Source: Bacteroidales bacterium (lineage in GTDB: Bacteria > Bacteroidota > Bacteroidia > Bacteroidales > B18-G4). Taken from it: a DNA stretch of 6,363 nucleotides. Shown piece by piece: positions 1 through 6,363 of this stretch. Position 1 is the stretch's first letter. Every line of letters starts with the position of its first letter. Position numbers and translations under genes: made by a program. Where the stretch lies: the NCBI GenBank assembly GCA_023145125.1, contig JAGLEK010000397.1:1-6363 (forward strand), read 5' to 3'. Below the pieces are notes generated by a model that did not search any database, was not told the DNA's origin, and saw nothing but the letters and a program-made list of their open reading frames with translations.

Positions 1-3000
1 CACCCCGGGAACAACAATATATGGTATGTTGCTGTAGGTTCCGGAGGTGTGTGGAAAACCGTTAATTCCGGAACTACCTGGAAACCTGTCTTCGACGCAC
101 AAAAGGTTTATTCTATTGGTTGTGTGGCCATCGATCCAAACAACCCGCATACTGTATGGGTTGGCACCGGAGAAAATGTTGGAGGACGACATGTTGGCAT
201 CGGTGACGGGATCTATCGCAGTGCTGATGATGGTGCAAGCTGGAAGAACATGGGACTGAAAGAAAGCCAGCACATCTCAAAAATACTAATACACCCGGAA
301 AACCCGGATATTATCTGGGTAGCCGCCCAGGGCCCGCTGTGGAATAAGGGAGACGAAAGAGGCATATATAAATCCGTTGATGGCGGAGCAACATGGGTAA
401 AAACCCTGGGGGATGCCGAATGGGTTGGTGCAACAGATATTGTGATGGATCCACGTGATACGGATGTTCTGTATGCGGCAACATGGCAGCGACACAGAAA
501 CGTGGCTGCCTACATGGGGGGTGGCCCGGGTACAGCCATTCATAAATCAACCGATGGCGGCGAAACATGGATAAAACTTGAAAAAGGCCTGCCCTCCGGA
601 AATATGGGAAAGATCGGCCTGGCTATCTCTTCGCAGGAACCGGATATCATTTATGCTGCCATTGAGCTTGACCGCAGAACCGGTGGGGTATATAAATCAG
701 AAAACCGTGGTGCATCCTGGACAAAGCAATCACCAACCGTATCCGGTGCCACTGGCCCGCATTATTACCAGGAACTGGTTGCCAGTCCACATGAGTTTGA
801 TAAGATATACCTTTTGGATGTCAGGGTGCAGTATTCTGACGATGGAGGTAAAACATTTCAACGGATGAATGAAAGGGGTAAGCATTCTGATAACCACGCC
901 ATCGCTTTCAGGAAGGAAGAACCCGATTATATGTTGATTGGTACCGATGGAGGTTTGTATGAAACCTTCGACGATACAAAGACGTGGAGGTACATTGCTA
1001 ACCTGCCGGTTACACAGTTCTATAAAGTAGCCGTGAATGATGCATGGCCGTTTTACCAGATCTTTGGAGGAACACAGGACAATGGCACACAGGGCGGTGT
1101 TTCACAAACCGACAGAAGGGAAGGTATCACCAATGCCGACTGGTTTATCATTTATGGTGGTGACGGACACCAGCCGGCCACCGAACCCGGCAATCCGGAT
1201 ATCGTTTATTGTGAGTCACAACAGGGCTACCTGGGCCGTGTCGATCTGACAACCGGAGAATCGGTGAGCATCAGGCCGCAACCACTGAAGGGTGAAAAAC
1301 TTGAACGCTTTAACTGGGACTCTCCTGTCCTGATAAGCCCACATTCTCCAACCAGGCTTTATTTCGCTTCTCAGCGTATATGGCGATCCGATAACAGGGG
1401 CGATAGCTGGGTGCCCATCTCAGGAGATTTGAGCAGGAATCAGAACAGGTTGACTCTACCCCTTATGGATCAGACATGGAGTTGGGATGCTACCTGGGAT
1501 ATTGATGCCATGTCGCAATACAATTGCATCACATCACTTGCTGAGTCACCTCTCCTGGAAGGACTGATATATGCAGGAACGGACGATGGCCTTATTCAGG
1601 TGACTGAGGATGGAGGAGATAACTGGCGAAAGATCGAAGTGGGCAGTTTGCCTGATGTGCCGGAAACAGCATTTGTAAATGATATCAAAGCCGACCTGTA
1701 TGATGAGAATACGGCCTATGTGGCCCTGGATAACCATAAATTCGGAGATTTTAAACCATATCTCCTGAAAAGCACAGACCGTGGAAAAAGCTGGGAATCT
1801 ATTGCCGGTGACATCCCGGAAAATCACCTGGTATGGCGGATTGTACAGGATCATGTTAAGCCGGAACTTATGTTTTCTGCTACCGAGTATGGTGTATTTT
1901 TCACACCTAACGGTGGTGAAAAGTGGATCAGGCTCAAAGGAGACGTCCCAACGATCTCCTTTCGCGACCTGGTCATTCATAAAGAAAGAAACGACCTCGT
2001 ATGTGCTTCCTTCGGCAGGGGGTTTTTTGTGTTTGATGACTACAGTGCCCTCCGTGAGGTGACAGAGGAAAAGCTGAAAGAAGAAGCGGGCATATATCCT
2101 GTCAGGGATGCCTGGATGTTCTCTTACAGGTCGGGGGCCGGTTCTCAGGGATCCGCTCAATATGCAGCTGATAACCCTCCCTATGGGGCGGTACTAACTT
2201 ATCATCTGGCTAAAAGCATGACAACTAAAAAATCACAACGTAAGAAGGAAGAAGGCAAACTGAAGAAAGAGGAAAAACCTCTTACGTTCCCTGAATGGGA
2301 AGTACTTAAGGAGGAAAGGTTAGAGGAAGCCCCAAAGATATGGCTGACTGTCCGTGATGCTGATGGTAATGTTGTAAGGAAGATCAACGGACCCACAGGC
2401 AAAGGCTTCCACCGGGTGGCCTGGGATTTGAGATACCCGGCCTGGGGTGCCATCGATATTCACAGAGAAAAGACTTCAAGTCGATGGGTTCCATCAGGCA
2501 GTAATGTACTACCCGGAACCTATTCGGTAAGCATTGCCAAAGAGCAGGAAGGAGTGATTACTGAGCTGGCAGGCCAGGTTGAGTTTGAAGTGATCAAGCT
2601 TTACGAAGGGGCGATCAGGGGAATGGATCCTGTCGATGCCCGGGCATTCAGAAAAGAGATCAACCTGATGCGTGAGGCAACTTCAGCGGCATCAATTGTT
2701 TTCGATGAAGCCAATAAAAAAGTGAAGGCCATGCAAACGGCCCTGTCGCGTATGCCCACACCTGCCGGAGAACTTTACGAGGAATTATATGCACTGAAAA
2801 GACAGCTTATAGCCTTTGAAGAACAGGTTTATGGCGACCCGGCAAAACGTGAATTGAGCGAATATGATTACCCGACAGTAAGCCAGCGCCTGGGAGTAGC
2901 TTCTGGAGGTTTCTATAATCTCACATACGGGCCCACAGCTACTCAGGTCATGTGTCTTGAAATAGCAAAAGAACAATTCGAAGCGCTAACAACAGGCCTG

Positions 3001-3090
3001 GAAGTGTTAGTAATTGAGACTATCCCTGCATTTGAGCAGAAGCTCATTGATGCCGGTGCACCTTGGATGAATGGTATGCCGTTGAAGTAA
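1..3090 (+). CDS. VPS10/sortilin-like BNR-repeat propeller protein (often named 'glycosyl hydrolase'), 5'-truncated
   Basis: The frame is open from base 1 (His-Pro-Gly-Asn...), so the gene starts upstream. The GTG at 49 lies inside the first visible repeat and is not the start. 1029 residues are visible; family members are usually about 1050-1100, so a signal peptide and a short stretch are probably missing. Counting from base 1, Asp-box (BNR, SxDxGxTW-like) motifs lie near residues 22, 74, 125, 183, 233, 279, 322, 463, 534, 591 and 635, consistent with one or two beta-propellers. FGGTQDNGTQGG (355-366), followed by GGDGHQP, is a family signature. A charged Lys/Glu linker (737-778) leads to a FlgD-like Ig domain (780-866, DGNVVRKI...GFHRVAWDLR), then a mainly helical C-terminus (879-1026). 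No T9SS sorting domain is present, so an exported periplasmic or membrane-associated location is inferred. The sialidase FRIP motif is absent. The substrate is unknown and enzyme activity is unproven despite the common database name. Confidence 0.9.
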   Translation, partial: HPGNNNIWYVAVGSGGVWKTVNSGTTWKPVFDAQKVYSIGCVAIDPNNPHTVWVGTGENVGGRHVGIGDGIYRSADDGASWKNMGLKESQHISKILIHPENPDIIWVAAQGPLWNKGDERGIYKSVDGGATWVKTLGDAEWVGATDIVMDPRDTDVLYAATWQRHRNVAAYMGGGPGTAIHKSTDGGETWIKLEKGLPSGNMGKIGLAISSQEPDIIYAAIELDRRTGGVYKSENRGASWTKQSPTVSGATGPHYYQELVASPHEFDKIYLLDVRVQYSDDGGKTFQRMNERGKHSDNHAIAFRKEEPDYMLIGTDGGLYETFDDTKTWRYIANLPVTQFYKVAVNDAWPFYQIFGGTQDNGTQGGVSQTDRREGITNADWFIIYGGDGHQPATEPGNPDIVYCESQQGYLGRVDLTTGESVSIRPQPLKGEKLERFNWDSPVLISPHSPTRLYFASQRIWRSDNRGDSWVPISGDLSRNQNRLTLPLMDQTWSWDATWDIDAMSQYNCITSLAESPLLEGLIYAGTDDGLIQVTEDGGDNWRKIEVGSLPDVPETAFVNDIKADLYDENTAYVALDNHKFGDFKPYLLKSTDRGKSWESIAGDIPENHLVWRIVQDHVKPELMFSATEYGVFFTPNGGEKWIRLKGDVPTISFRDLVIHKERNDLVCASFGRGFFVFDDYSALREVTEEKLKEEAGIYPVRDAWMFSYRSGAGSQGSAQYAADNPPYGAVLTYHLAKSMTTKKSQRKKEEGKLKKEEKPLTFPEWEVLKEERLEEAPKIWLTVRDADGNVVRKINGPTGKGFHRVAWDLRYPAWGAIDIHREKTSSRWVPSGSNVLPGTYSVSIAKEQEGVITELAGQVEFEVIKLYEGAIRGMDPVDARAFRKEINLMREATSAASIVFDEANKKVKAMQTALSRMPTPAGELYEELYALKRQLIAFEEQVYGDPAKRELSEYDYPTVSQRLGVASGGFYNLTYGPTATQVMCLEIAKEQFEALTTGLEVLVIETIPAFEQKLIDAGAPWMNGMPLK

Positions 3091-3094
3091 ATGA

Positions 3095-3128
3095 AAGACC
3101 TCACAGGTTTCGGAACCTGTGAGGTCTT
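3095..3128. terminator. Perfect 15-bp hairpin between convergent genes, candidate bidirectional terminator or dispersed palindrome
   Basis: AAGACCTCACAGGTT (3095-3109) is exactly complementary to AACCTGTGAGGTCTT (3114-3128), with loop TCGG. It starts 5 bp after the plus-strand stop (3088-3090) and ends 8 bp before the minus-strand stop (3136-3138), so it can form at the 3' end of both transcripts. Neither side has a long uninterrupted T-tract: TTAATGCCATTATTT follows on plus and TTTCATTTAC on minus. The hairpin is certain. Its role as a terminator is inferred from its position. Confidence 0.7.
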
Positions 3129-3135
3129 AATGCCA

Positions 3136-4227
3136 TTATTTAATAACAACCTTCGAAGTGACCACCTTCCCATCCACAAAGATCCTCAGGAAATAGATCC
3201 CTGCAGCTTGGTCTGTGACATCGATCTCGGTATTGCTGAGATCCCCTTCCTGAAGATCCAGTATTGCATTACCTGAAAGGTCGTACATCATAATCTGCTG
3301 AATGCTTCTCCCTGAAGTATTGGACAATGTGAACTTGCCATCGCAAGGGTTCGGGAATATAGTGATCGCTTTCGTCAGATCCACCTCTTCAATACCATAA
3401 TTATCAAGTACCCTCATGGTAATGCGGGAAGTCAGGTAGTCGGAAGATGTAGCATCGATCACTGATTCACATCCGACCTCAGCACCTTCTGCAGCAACAA
3501 AGTAAAAAGATGCTGTTGAAGAGCCGGCCAATACTGTAATGGGATCGGGCACCGTAATGCAGCCCGGATTTGAAGTAGAGAATGAAACAGTAATATCCTC
3601 TGCCGGGGCAGGTACTATGTCAAGTGTTATCAATACTGAATCATCCGGCAGAATGGTATTGTATTCAGGTGTATTGAGCACCAGCCTGTCGATCTGCCCG
3701 GTGGTGATCTTTACAATGGCTGAATAGCTGGGTTGGTCGGTATAATACCAGAACTCAATATTCTGCCCTTTTAAAGAACTCCAGTCACCTGCCCATGAGG
3801 CTGGAGCGATGAGCCAGCTCCATATACCGGTTGCCCAATCGGCGATCTGAATGTAGCCTCCTTCATATCCACCTGTCGGAAACCATTCCATGGTACCATC
3901 TCCACCAGAACTCCATCCTTCGGATGAAGCATCAAAATTGCTCAAATATGTTGTTCCAACCTTAACCACATCAAGTCCGGCAGTATCAGGTCCTGAATGC
4001 ATTTCAGTCCGAACCCAAAAAGATGTTACATTGGCCAGCACAGCGTCAAAAGTCGCCTCATCCACGTTGAAAGTTTCAGCAGTCAGCGGGATGGTATAGT
4101 GTGTCCATACATTTGCTTCAGCAGGCGGGCCGTATTCAGCCGTGATCTCAGTGGGCGTGGATTGTGCTCCTGCTAAAATGCAAAATGAAAGAAAGACAAT
4201 AAATAAAAAAGTAGATTTTGTTTTCAT
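3136..4227 (-). CDS. Secreted T9SS cargo protein with laminin-B-like halves, Ig-like domain and type A sorting domain
   Basis: Complete 363-aa gene. The ATG at 4227 is chosen because a classic signal peptide follows directly (MKTK, hydrophobic core FLFIVFLSFCIL, AGA|Q cleavage after residue 21). There is no Shine-Dalgarno, as is usual in Bacteroidota. Residues 24-91 (WTHYTIPL, VLANVTSFWVRTE, DTAGLDVV) resemble the second half of a laminin-B (domain IV) module. Residues 94-185 (FDASSEGW, GGYIQIAD, IAPASWAGDWSSLKGQNIEFW) resemble the first half, so the order is swapped. Residues 186-275 look like a bacterial Ig-like/Calx-beta-type domain, with Cys223 and Cys253 possibly paired. Residues 285-363 form a T9SS type A sorting domain (ITIFPNPCDGKFTL ... 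AAGIYFLRIF ... VVTSKVVIK). Inferred fate: Sec export, then T9SS transport to the cell surface or medium. The modules suggest binding to carbohydrate or matrix; no catalytic residues were recognised and the ligand is unknown. It has its own promoter at 4300-4331. Confidence 0.88.
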   Translation of the reverse strand: MKTKSTFLFIVFLSFCILAGAQSTPTEITAEYGPPAEANVWTHYTIPLTAETFNVDEATFDAVLANVTSFWVRTEMHSGPDTAGLDVVKVGTTYLSNFDASSEGWSSGGDGTMEWFPTGGYEGGYIQIADWATGIWSWLIAPASWAGDWSSLKGQNIEFWYYTDQPSYSAIVKITTGQIDRLVLNTPEYNTILPDDSVLITLDIVPAPAEDITVSFSTSNPGCITVPDPITVLAGSSTASFYFVAAEGAEVGCESVIDATSSDYLTSRITMRVLDNYGIEEVDLTKAITIFPNPCDGKFTLSNTSGRSIQQIMMYDLSGNAILDLQEGDLSNTEIDVTDQAAGIYFLRIFVDGKVVTSKVVIK

Positions 4228-4299
4228 ATGGTATGGGTTTTAGGTTAATATTTAATGACAGCACACTGCACCTGGCAATGTGGCACTTCGTGACTTTCT
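4228..4299 (-). other. 5' leader of the cargo gene, no Shine-Dalgarno
   Basis: This is the predicted untranslated leader between the promoter and the ATG at 4227. The last 30 or so bases before the ATG are A/T-rich with ACCTAAAACCCATACC and no AGGAGG-like sequence, the usual Bacteroidota situation. A 5-bp direct repeat (TGGCA at 4273-4277 and 4281-4285) and short CAC/GTG inverted repeats are present, but no convincing riboswitch or attenuator fold was seen. Confidence 0.45.
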
Positions 4300-4331
4300 C
4301 AAAGATAATAAAATGATATGCTAAAAGCAAA
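4300..4331 (-). promoter_or_regulatory. Bacteroidota-type promoter (TTTG - 20 bp - TATCTTTG) for the 363-aa cargo gene
   Basis: On the minus strand, TTTG (4331-4328) is followed after exactly 20 bp by TATCTTTG (4307-4300). This matches the Bacteroidota primary sigma consensus (-33 TTTG, about 19-21 bp, -7 TAnnTTTG). A start near 4292-4295 would give a leader of roughly 65 nt before the ATG at 4227. The match is seen in the sequence; promoter activity is inferred. Confidence 0.7.
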
Positions 4332-4350
4332 TATATATGATAAGGGCATA

Positions 4351-4382
4351 TAAAAAAAAGGGCCTCCCAACGGAAGCCCTTT
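4351..4382 (-). terminator. Intrinsic terminator of the PKD/GEVED gene
   Basis: Read on the minus strand, AAAGGGCTTCC (4382-4372), loop GTTG and GGAGGCCCTTT (4367-4357) form an 11-bp stem with one G-U pair, running into eight consecutive T (4359-4352). It begins 19 bp after the stop codon at 4404-4402. On the plus strand the G-U pair becomes a C-A mismatch and there is no T-tract after the stem, so the element is clearly directional. Confidence 0.9.
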
Positions 4383-4401
4383 AGTATATCACGGTGTATA
4401 T

Positions 4402-6363
4402 TTATCTTACAATGAATTTCTGTAAAAGTGTTTCATTGCCATCATTAACATGTATGAAATATAATCCTTGTCGATAAGCATCTAAATTGATCTGTTCCAA
4501 ACGGTCATTCATTTGGAATGATTGCATCAGGTTACCGATAGCACTATAGATCTTCACATTTACATATTCCCGGTTCCCACTAACAGCTATGTTCAGGATA
4601 TTATCAGCAGGATTGGGATAGATGCTGAGTTCCATCTTGTTTGCAACCGGTATAAACAATTCAGCACCATAGCCAACATTATAGTCTTCCACTTCACCAT
4701 TGAAGTTTACATCACACGCAGAAGGGGCCCCACCTGTCTTCATGGTGATCCTCATCCTGTCAGGGCTTACTGCATCCACACCTGTTGGAATCGTGATAGT
4801 CTTGCTATAAGTACCTTTCTTATTATTGGCTGAAAGAACAGTTTCACCCGCATCATCAAAGTCTCCATCGTTATTGAAATCGATCCATATCCTCCAGAAA
4901 TTCCTGTTGCTGGAATTTAACGGGGTCAGTGAGACTGCGTATGTTGATCCCGGATTAAAAGTGAAAGATGGTGAAGTAAAATAGTCATATCCACTAACGC
5001 TGCCCTGGCCTGAATTATGAGTGACCACATCAATTGTAATTGAGTGGATCCAGTCACTGCTGTTGTTTGCCACCGGTACGCAGTATGGTGGAGTCGGGTC
5101 ATCGGAAACAGTAATATACCCTGTTTCAGCCAGGACATCCGAGCCCTGGGCATTGAATGCCTGTAAGGTAACATCATAAACACCGACTCCATTATAGACA
5201 ACCGATGGGTTCTGATCGGTACTACTTTCCGGTATCCCTCCGGGGAAGGTCCAGGCCCAGCTTGTTGGAATATTCTGCGACTGATCCGTGAAGTTTACAG
5301 TTCCACCGACTGCAATCGTTGTATTATCTGCCGTAAAAGCTGCAACTGGTGGCAGTGGGATAGCAGGAGCAAAGCTGACAGTATAATCCTCAACTTCTCC
5401 GCTAAAACTCGTCTCACAGGATGATGCAAAGGAGTTGTATTTCATGGTAATACGCATGACAGTGGTTCCATTGGCAGATGATGGTATATTCAAGGTGCTA
5501 ACCACAACAGATTTTTTCTTTGAAATGGATAATACCAGCTCTTCTGCATCGAAATTACCATCAACATTGAAATCGATCCATATGGTCCAATATTGAAATC
5601 TACTTCTACCTGTAAAATCGGGTGTAAGCGTTATGGTATTGGCACTGCCGGGATCCAGGTTATAGATAATTCCGGTAAAATCTTCATAGCCTGATAATGA
5701 CTGCCCGGAATTGTTTGCCTGGCCACCAATATCAATACTTTGGATCCATTCATAGCCCGGATCACCACTGGATGTGCAATACTGAATGTCAGTAACATGG
5801 ATCGTTATCGTCTTTTCGTCACTATTGCTACCATTGTAAGCCGTAAGTGTAACAATATGATCCCCAATGGTATTATAAACAACCGGGCCAGGATCTGCTT
5901 CATTTGAGGAAAATGGATCCCCTCCGGGGAATGACCACGCATATGAATCTGCACAAGTGGACAGGTTTGTGAAAGTAACTGAACCTCCCAATGGGATGCT
6001 TGTCTGACTGGCAGTGAAATCAGCTGTCAGTGCATCAACAGTAATATAGGCTGTTTTAATTTCTGTGTCATTATTTGTACCATCACTGACATATAAACTG
6101 ACATCATGTGTACCGGCAGTGTTATATGTAACAGTTACAGGCCCGCTACTGGTAGATGTTCCCTCTGAGCTTCCCGGGAATGACCAGCTCCAGTTAGTGA
6201 TACTGCCTGTTGACTGATCAGTGAATATGACAGTTTCACCCAGGCAGATCACCTGGTTATCAGCTGAGAAATTTGCCAGCACCCCACCGGTAACAACATT
6301 AACAGGGGATTCATAGCGATAATAATTTTGCCTGGTGACGGTCACAGTGATCACAGTTCCTCC
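4402..6363 (-). CDS. Modular T9SS surface protein (PKD-PKD-GEVED-PKD-GEVED-sorting domain), N-terminus outside window
   Basis: The frame stays open through base 6363 (Gly-Gly-Thr precede the GTG at 6354), so the true start lies right of the window and the GTG is internal. With the GTG codon as residue 1, the domains are: a beta-strand tail like the Ig domain of C25 peptidases (1-22, VTVTRQNYYRY); PKD1 (26-107); PKD2 (110-188); GEVED1 (192-328, ending CETSFSGEVEDYTV); PKD3 (337-417); GEVED2 (424-562, ending CDVNFNGEVEDYNV); T9SS type A sorting domain (576-650, LSIYPNPADNILNI ... GLYFIHVNDGNETLLQKFIVR). Each GEVED has an acidic DFNxDGxFD loop (261-269, 492-500) that could bind calcium, and a Cys pair (193/313, 425/547) likely to form a disulfide. 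PKD and GEVED modules are typically stalk or binding parts of large secreted peptidases and adhesins. The catalytic part, if any, is not in view. Export by T9SS to the cell surface is inferred. Confidence 0.9.
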   Translation of the reverse strand, partial: GGTVITVTVTRQNYYRYESPVNVVTGGVLANFSADNQVICLGETVIFTDQSTGSITNWSWSFPGSSEGTSTSSGPVTVTYNTAGTHDVSLYVSDGTNNDTEIKTAYITVDALTADFTASQTSIPLGGSVTFTNLSTCADSYAWSFPGGDPFSSNEADPGPVVYNTIGDHIVTLTAYNGSNSDEKTITIHVTDIQYCTSSGDPGYEWIQSIDIGGQANNSGQSLSGYEDFTGIIYNLDPGSANTITLTPDFTGRSRFQYWTIWIDFNVDGNFDAEELVLSISKKKSVVVSTLNIPSSANGTTVMRITMKYNSFASSCETSFSGEVEDYTVSFAPAIPLPPVAAFTADNTTIAVGGTVNFTDQSQNIPTSWAWTFPGGIPESSTDQNPSVVYNGVGVYDVTLQAFNAQGSDVLAETGYITVSDDPTPPYCVPVANNSSDWIHSITIDVVTHNSGQGSVSGYDYFTSPSFTFNPGSTYAVSLTPLNSSNRNFWRIWIDFNNDGDFDDAGETVLSANNKKGTYSKTITIPTGVDAVSPDRMRITMKTGGAPSACDVNFNGEVEDYNVGYGAELFIPVANKMELSIYPNPADNILNIAVSGNREYVNVKIYSAIGNLMQSFQMNDRLEQINLDAYRQGLYFIHVNDGNETLLQKFIVR
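4669..6027 (-). repeat. Tandem PKD-GEVED module duplication within the gene
   Basis: Two PKD-GEVED units lie in tandem (6027-5365 and 5346-4669). Equivalent GEVEDY motifs are 234 codons (702 bp) apart. Local DNA identity remains, for example GAAATCGATCCATAT in the acidic-loop region of both copies (near 5569 and 4878) and CCTCCGGGGAA at the WxFPGG turn of both PKDs (near 5238 and 5921). Most of the rest has diverged, so the duplication is not recent. Confidence 0.7.

Noticed and set aside
49..51. GTG as the start of the plus-strand gene
   Set aside because: It falls inside the first propeller repeat (GSGGVWKTVNSGTTW), the frame is open back to base 1, and no signal peptide follows it.
1546..2160. 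204-aa open frame antisense to the propeller gene
   Set aside because: It lies wholly within a well-supported coding gene on the other strand, shows no recognisable domain, and has unlikely composition. It is a shadow of the real frame.
1..3090. Sialidase assignment from the many Asp boxes
   Set aside because: Asp boxes are structural. The FRIP motif and catalytic arginine triad of sialidases are not recognisable, and the overall architecture fits the VPS10/sortilin-like family.
3091..3276. Short plus-strand open frame starting right after the propeller gene's stop
   Set aside because: It runs through the hairpin and then antisense to the sorting domain of the 363-aa protein. No protein features were seen.
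4165..4227. Lipoprotein signal (Leu-Ser-Phe-Cys at residues 13-16) in the 363-aa protein
   Set aside because: Phe before the Cys is not a lipobox residue, and the hydrophobic core continues to a clear AGA|Q signal peptidase I site.
4261..4299. Possible riboswitch or attenuator in the leader (TGGCA and GCAC repeats)
   Set aside because: The repeats are short and mostly direct. No stable extended fold or known riboswitch core could be drawn.
4148..4330. 60-aa minus-strand open frame overlapping the start of the 363-aa gene
   Set aside because: It covers the promoter and leader in another frame. The signal peptide and promoter spacing support the 4227 start instead.
6352..6354. GTG as the start of the PKD/GEVED gene
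   Set aside because: The frame remains open to base 6363, the codon lies within a beta-strand of a domain, and there is no signal peptide, which a T9SS protein needs.

Overview
The window looks like a chromosomal fragment from a member of the Bacteroidota, probably an environmental or gut Bacteroidales/Marinilabiliales-type bacterium. Three things support this. Two proteins end in type A sorting domains of the type IX secretion system (T9SS), a pathway confined to this phylum and its close relatives. One gene has a promoter of the Bacteroidota type (TTTG, 20 bp, TATCTTTG) and no Shine-Dalgarno sequence. The third protein is a large BNR/sortilin-like propeller protein of a kind common in these bacteria.

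Layout. Bases 1-3090 (+) hold the 3' 1029 codons of a VPS10/sortilin-like, multi-Asp-box propeller protein whose start lies left of the window. A perfect 15-bp hairpin (3095-3128) fills the 45-bp gap to the next gene, which converges on it. Bases 3136-4227 (-) are a complete 363-aa secreted T9SS cargo protein: signal peptide, two laminin-B-like half-modules in swapped order, an Ig-like domain and a type A sorting domain. Its promoter is at 4300-4331. Just beyond that is a strong intrinsic terminator (4351-4382) for the next minus-strand gene. Bases 4402-6363 (-) are the 3' part of a large modular surface protein (PKD-PKD-GEVED-PKD-GEVED-T9SS sorting domain) whose N-terminus lies right of the window. 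Its first visible residues resemble the Ig-like tail of C25 (gingipain-family) cysteine peptidases.

How the genes relate. The two minus-strand genes encode independent T9SS-exported, surface-attached or released proteins. A terminator and a promoter separate them, so they are neighbours rather than one operon. The plus-strand protein has no sorting domain and probably belongs to the general envelope or secreted set. No RNA gene, insertion sequence, CRISPR array or defence system is visible. The points most worth a second look are the apparent circular permutation of the laminin-B-like module and the perfect palindrome between the convergent genes.
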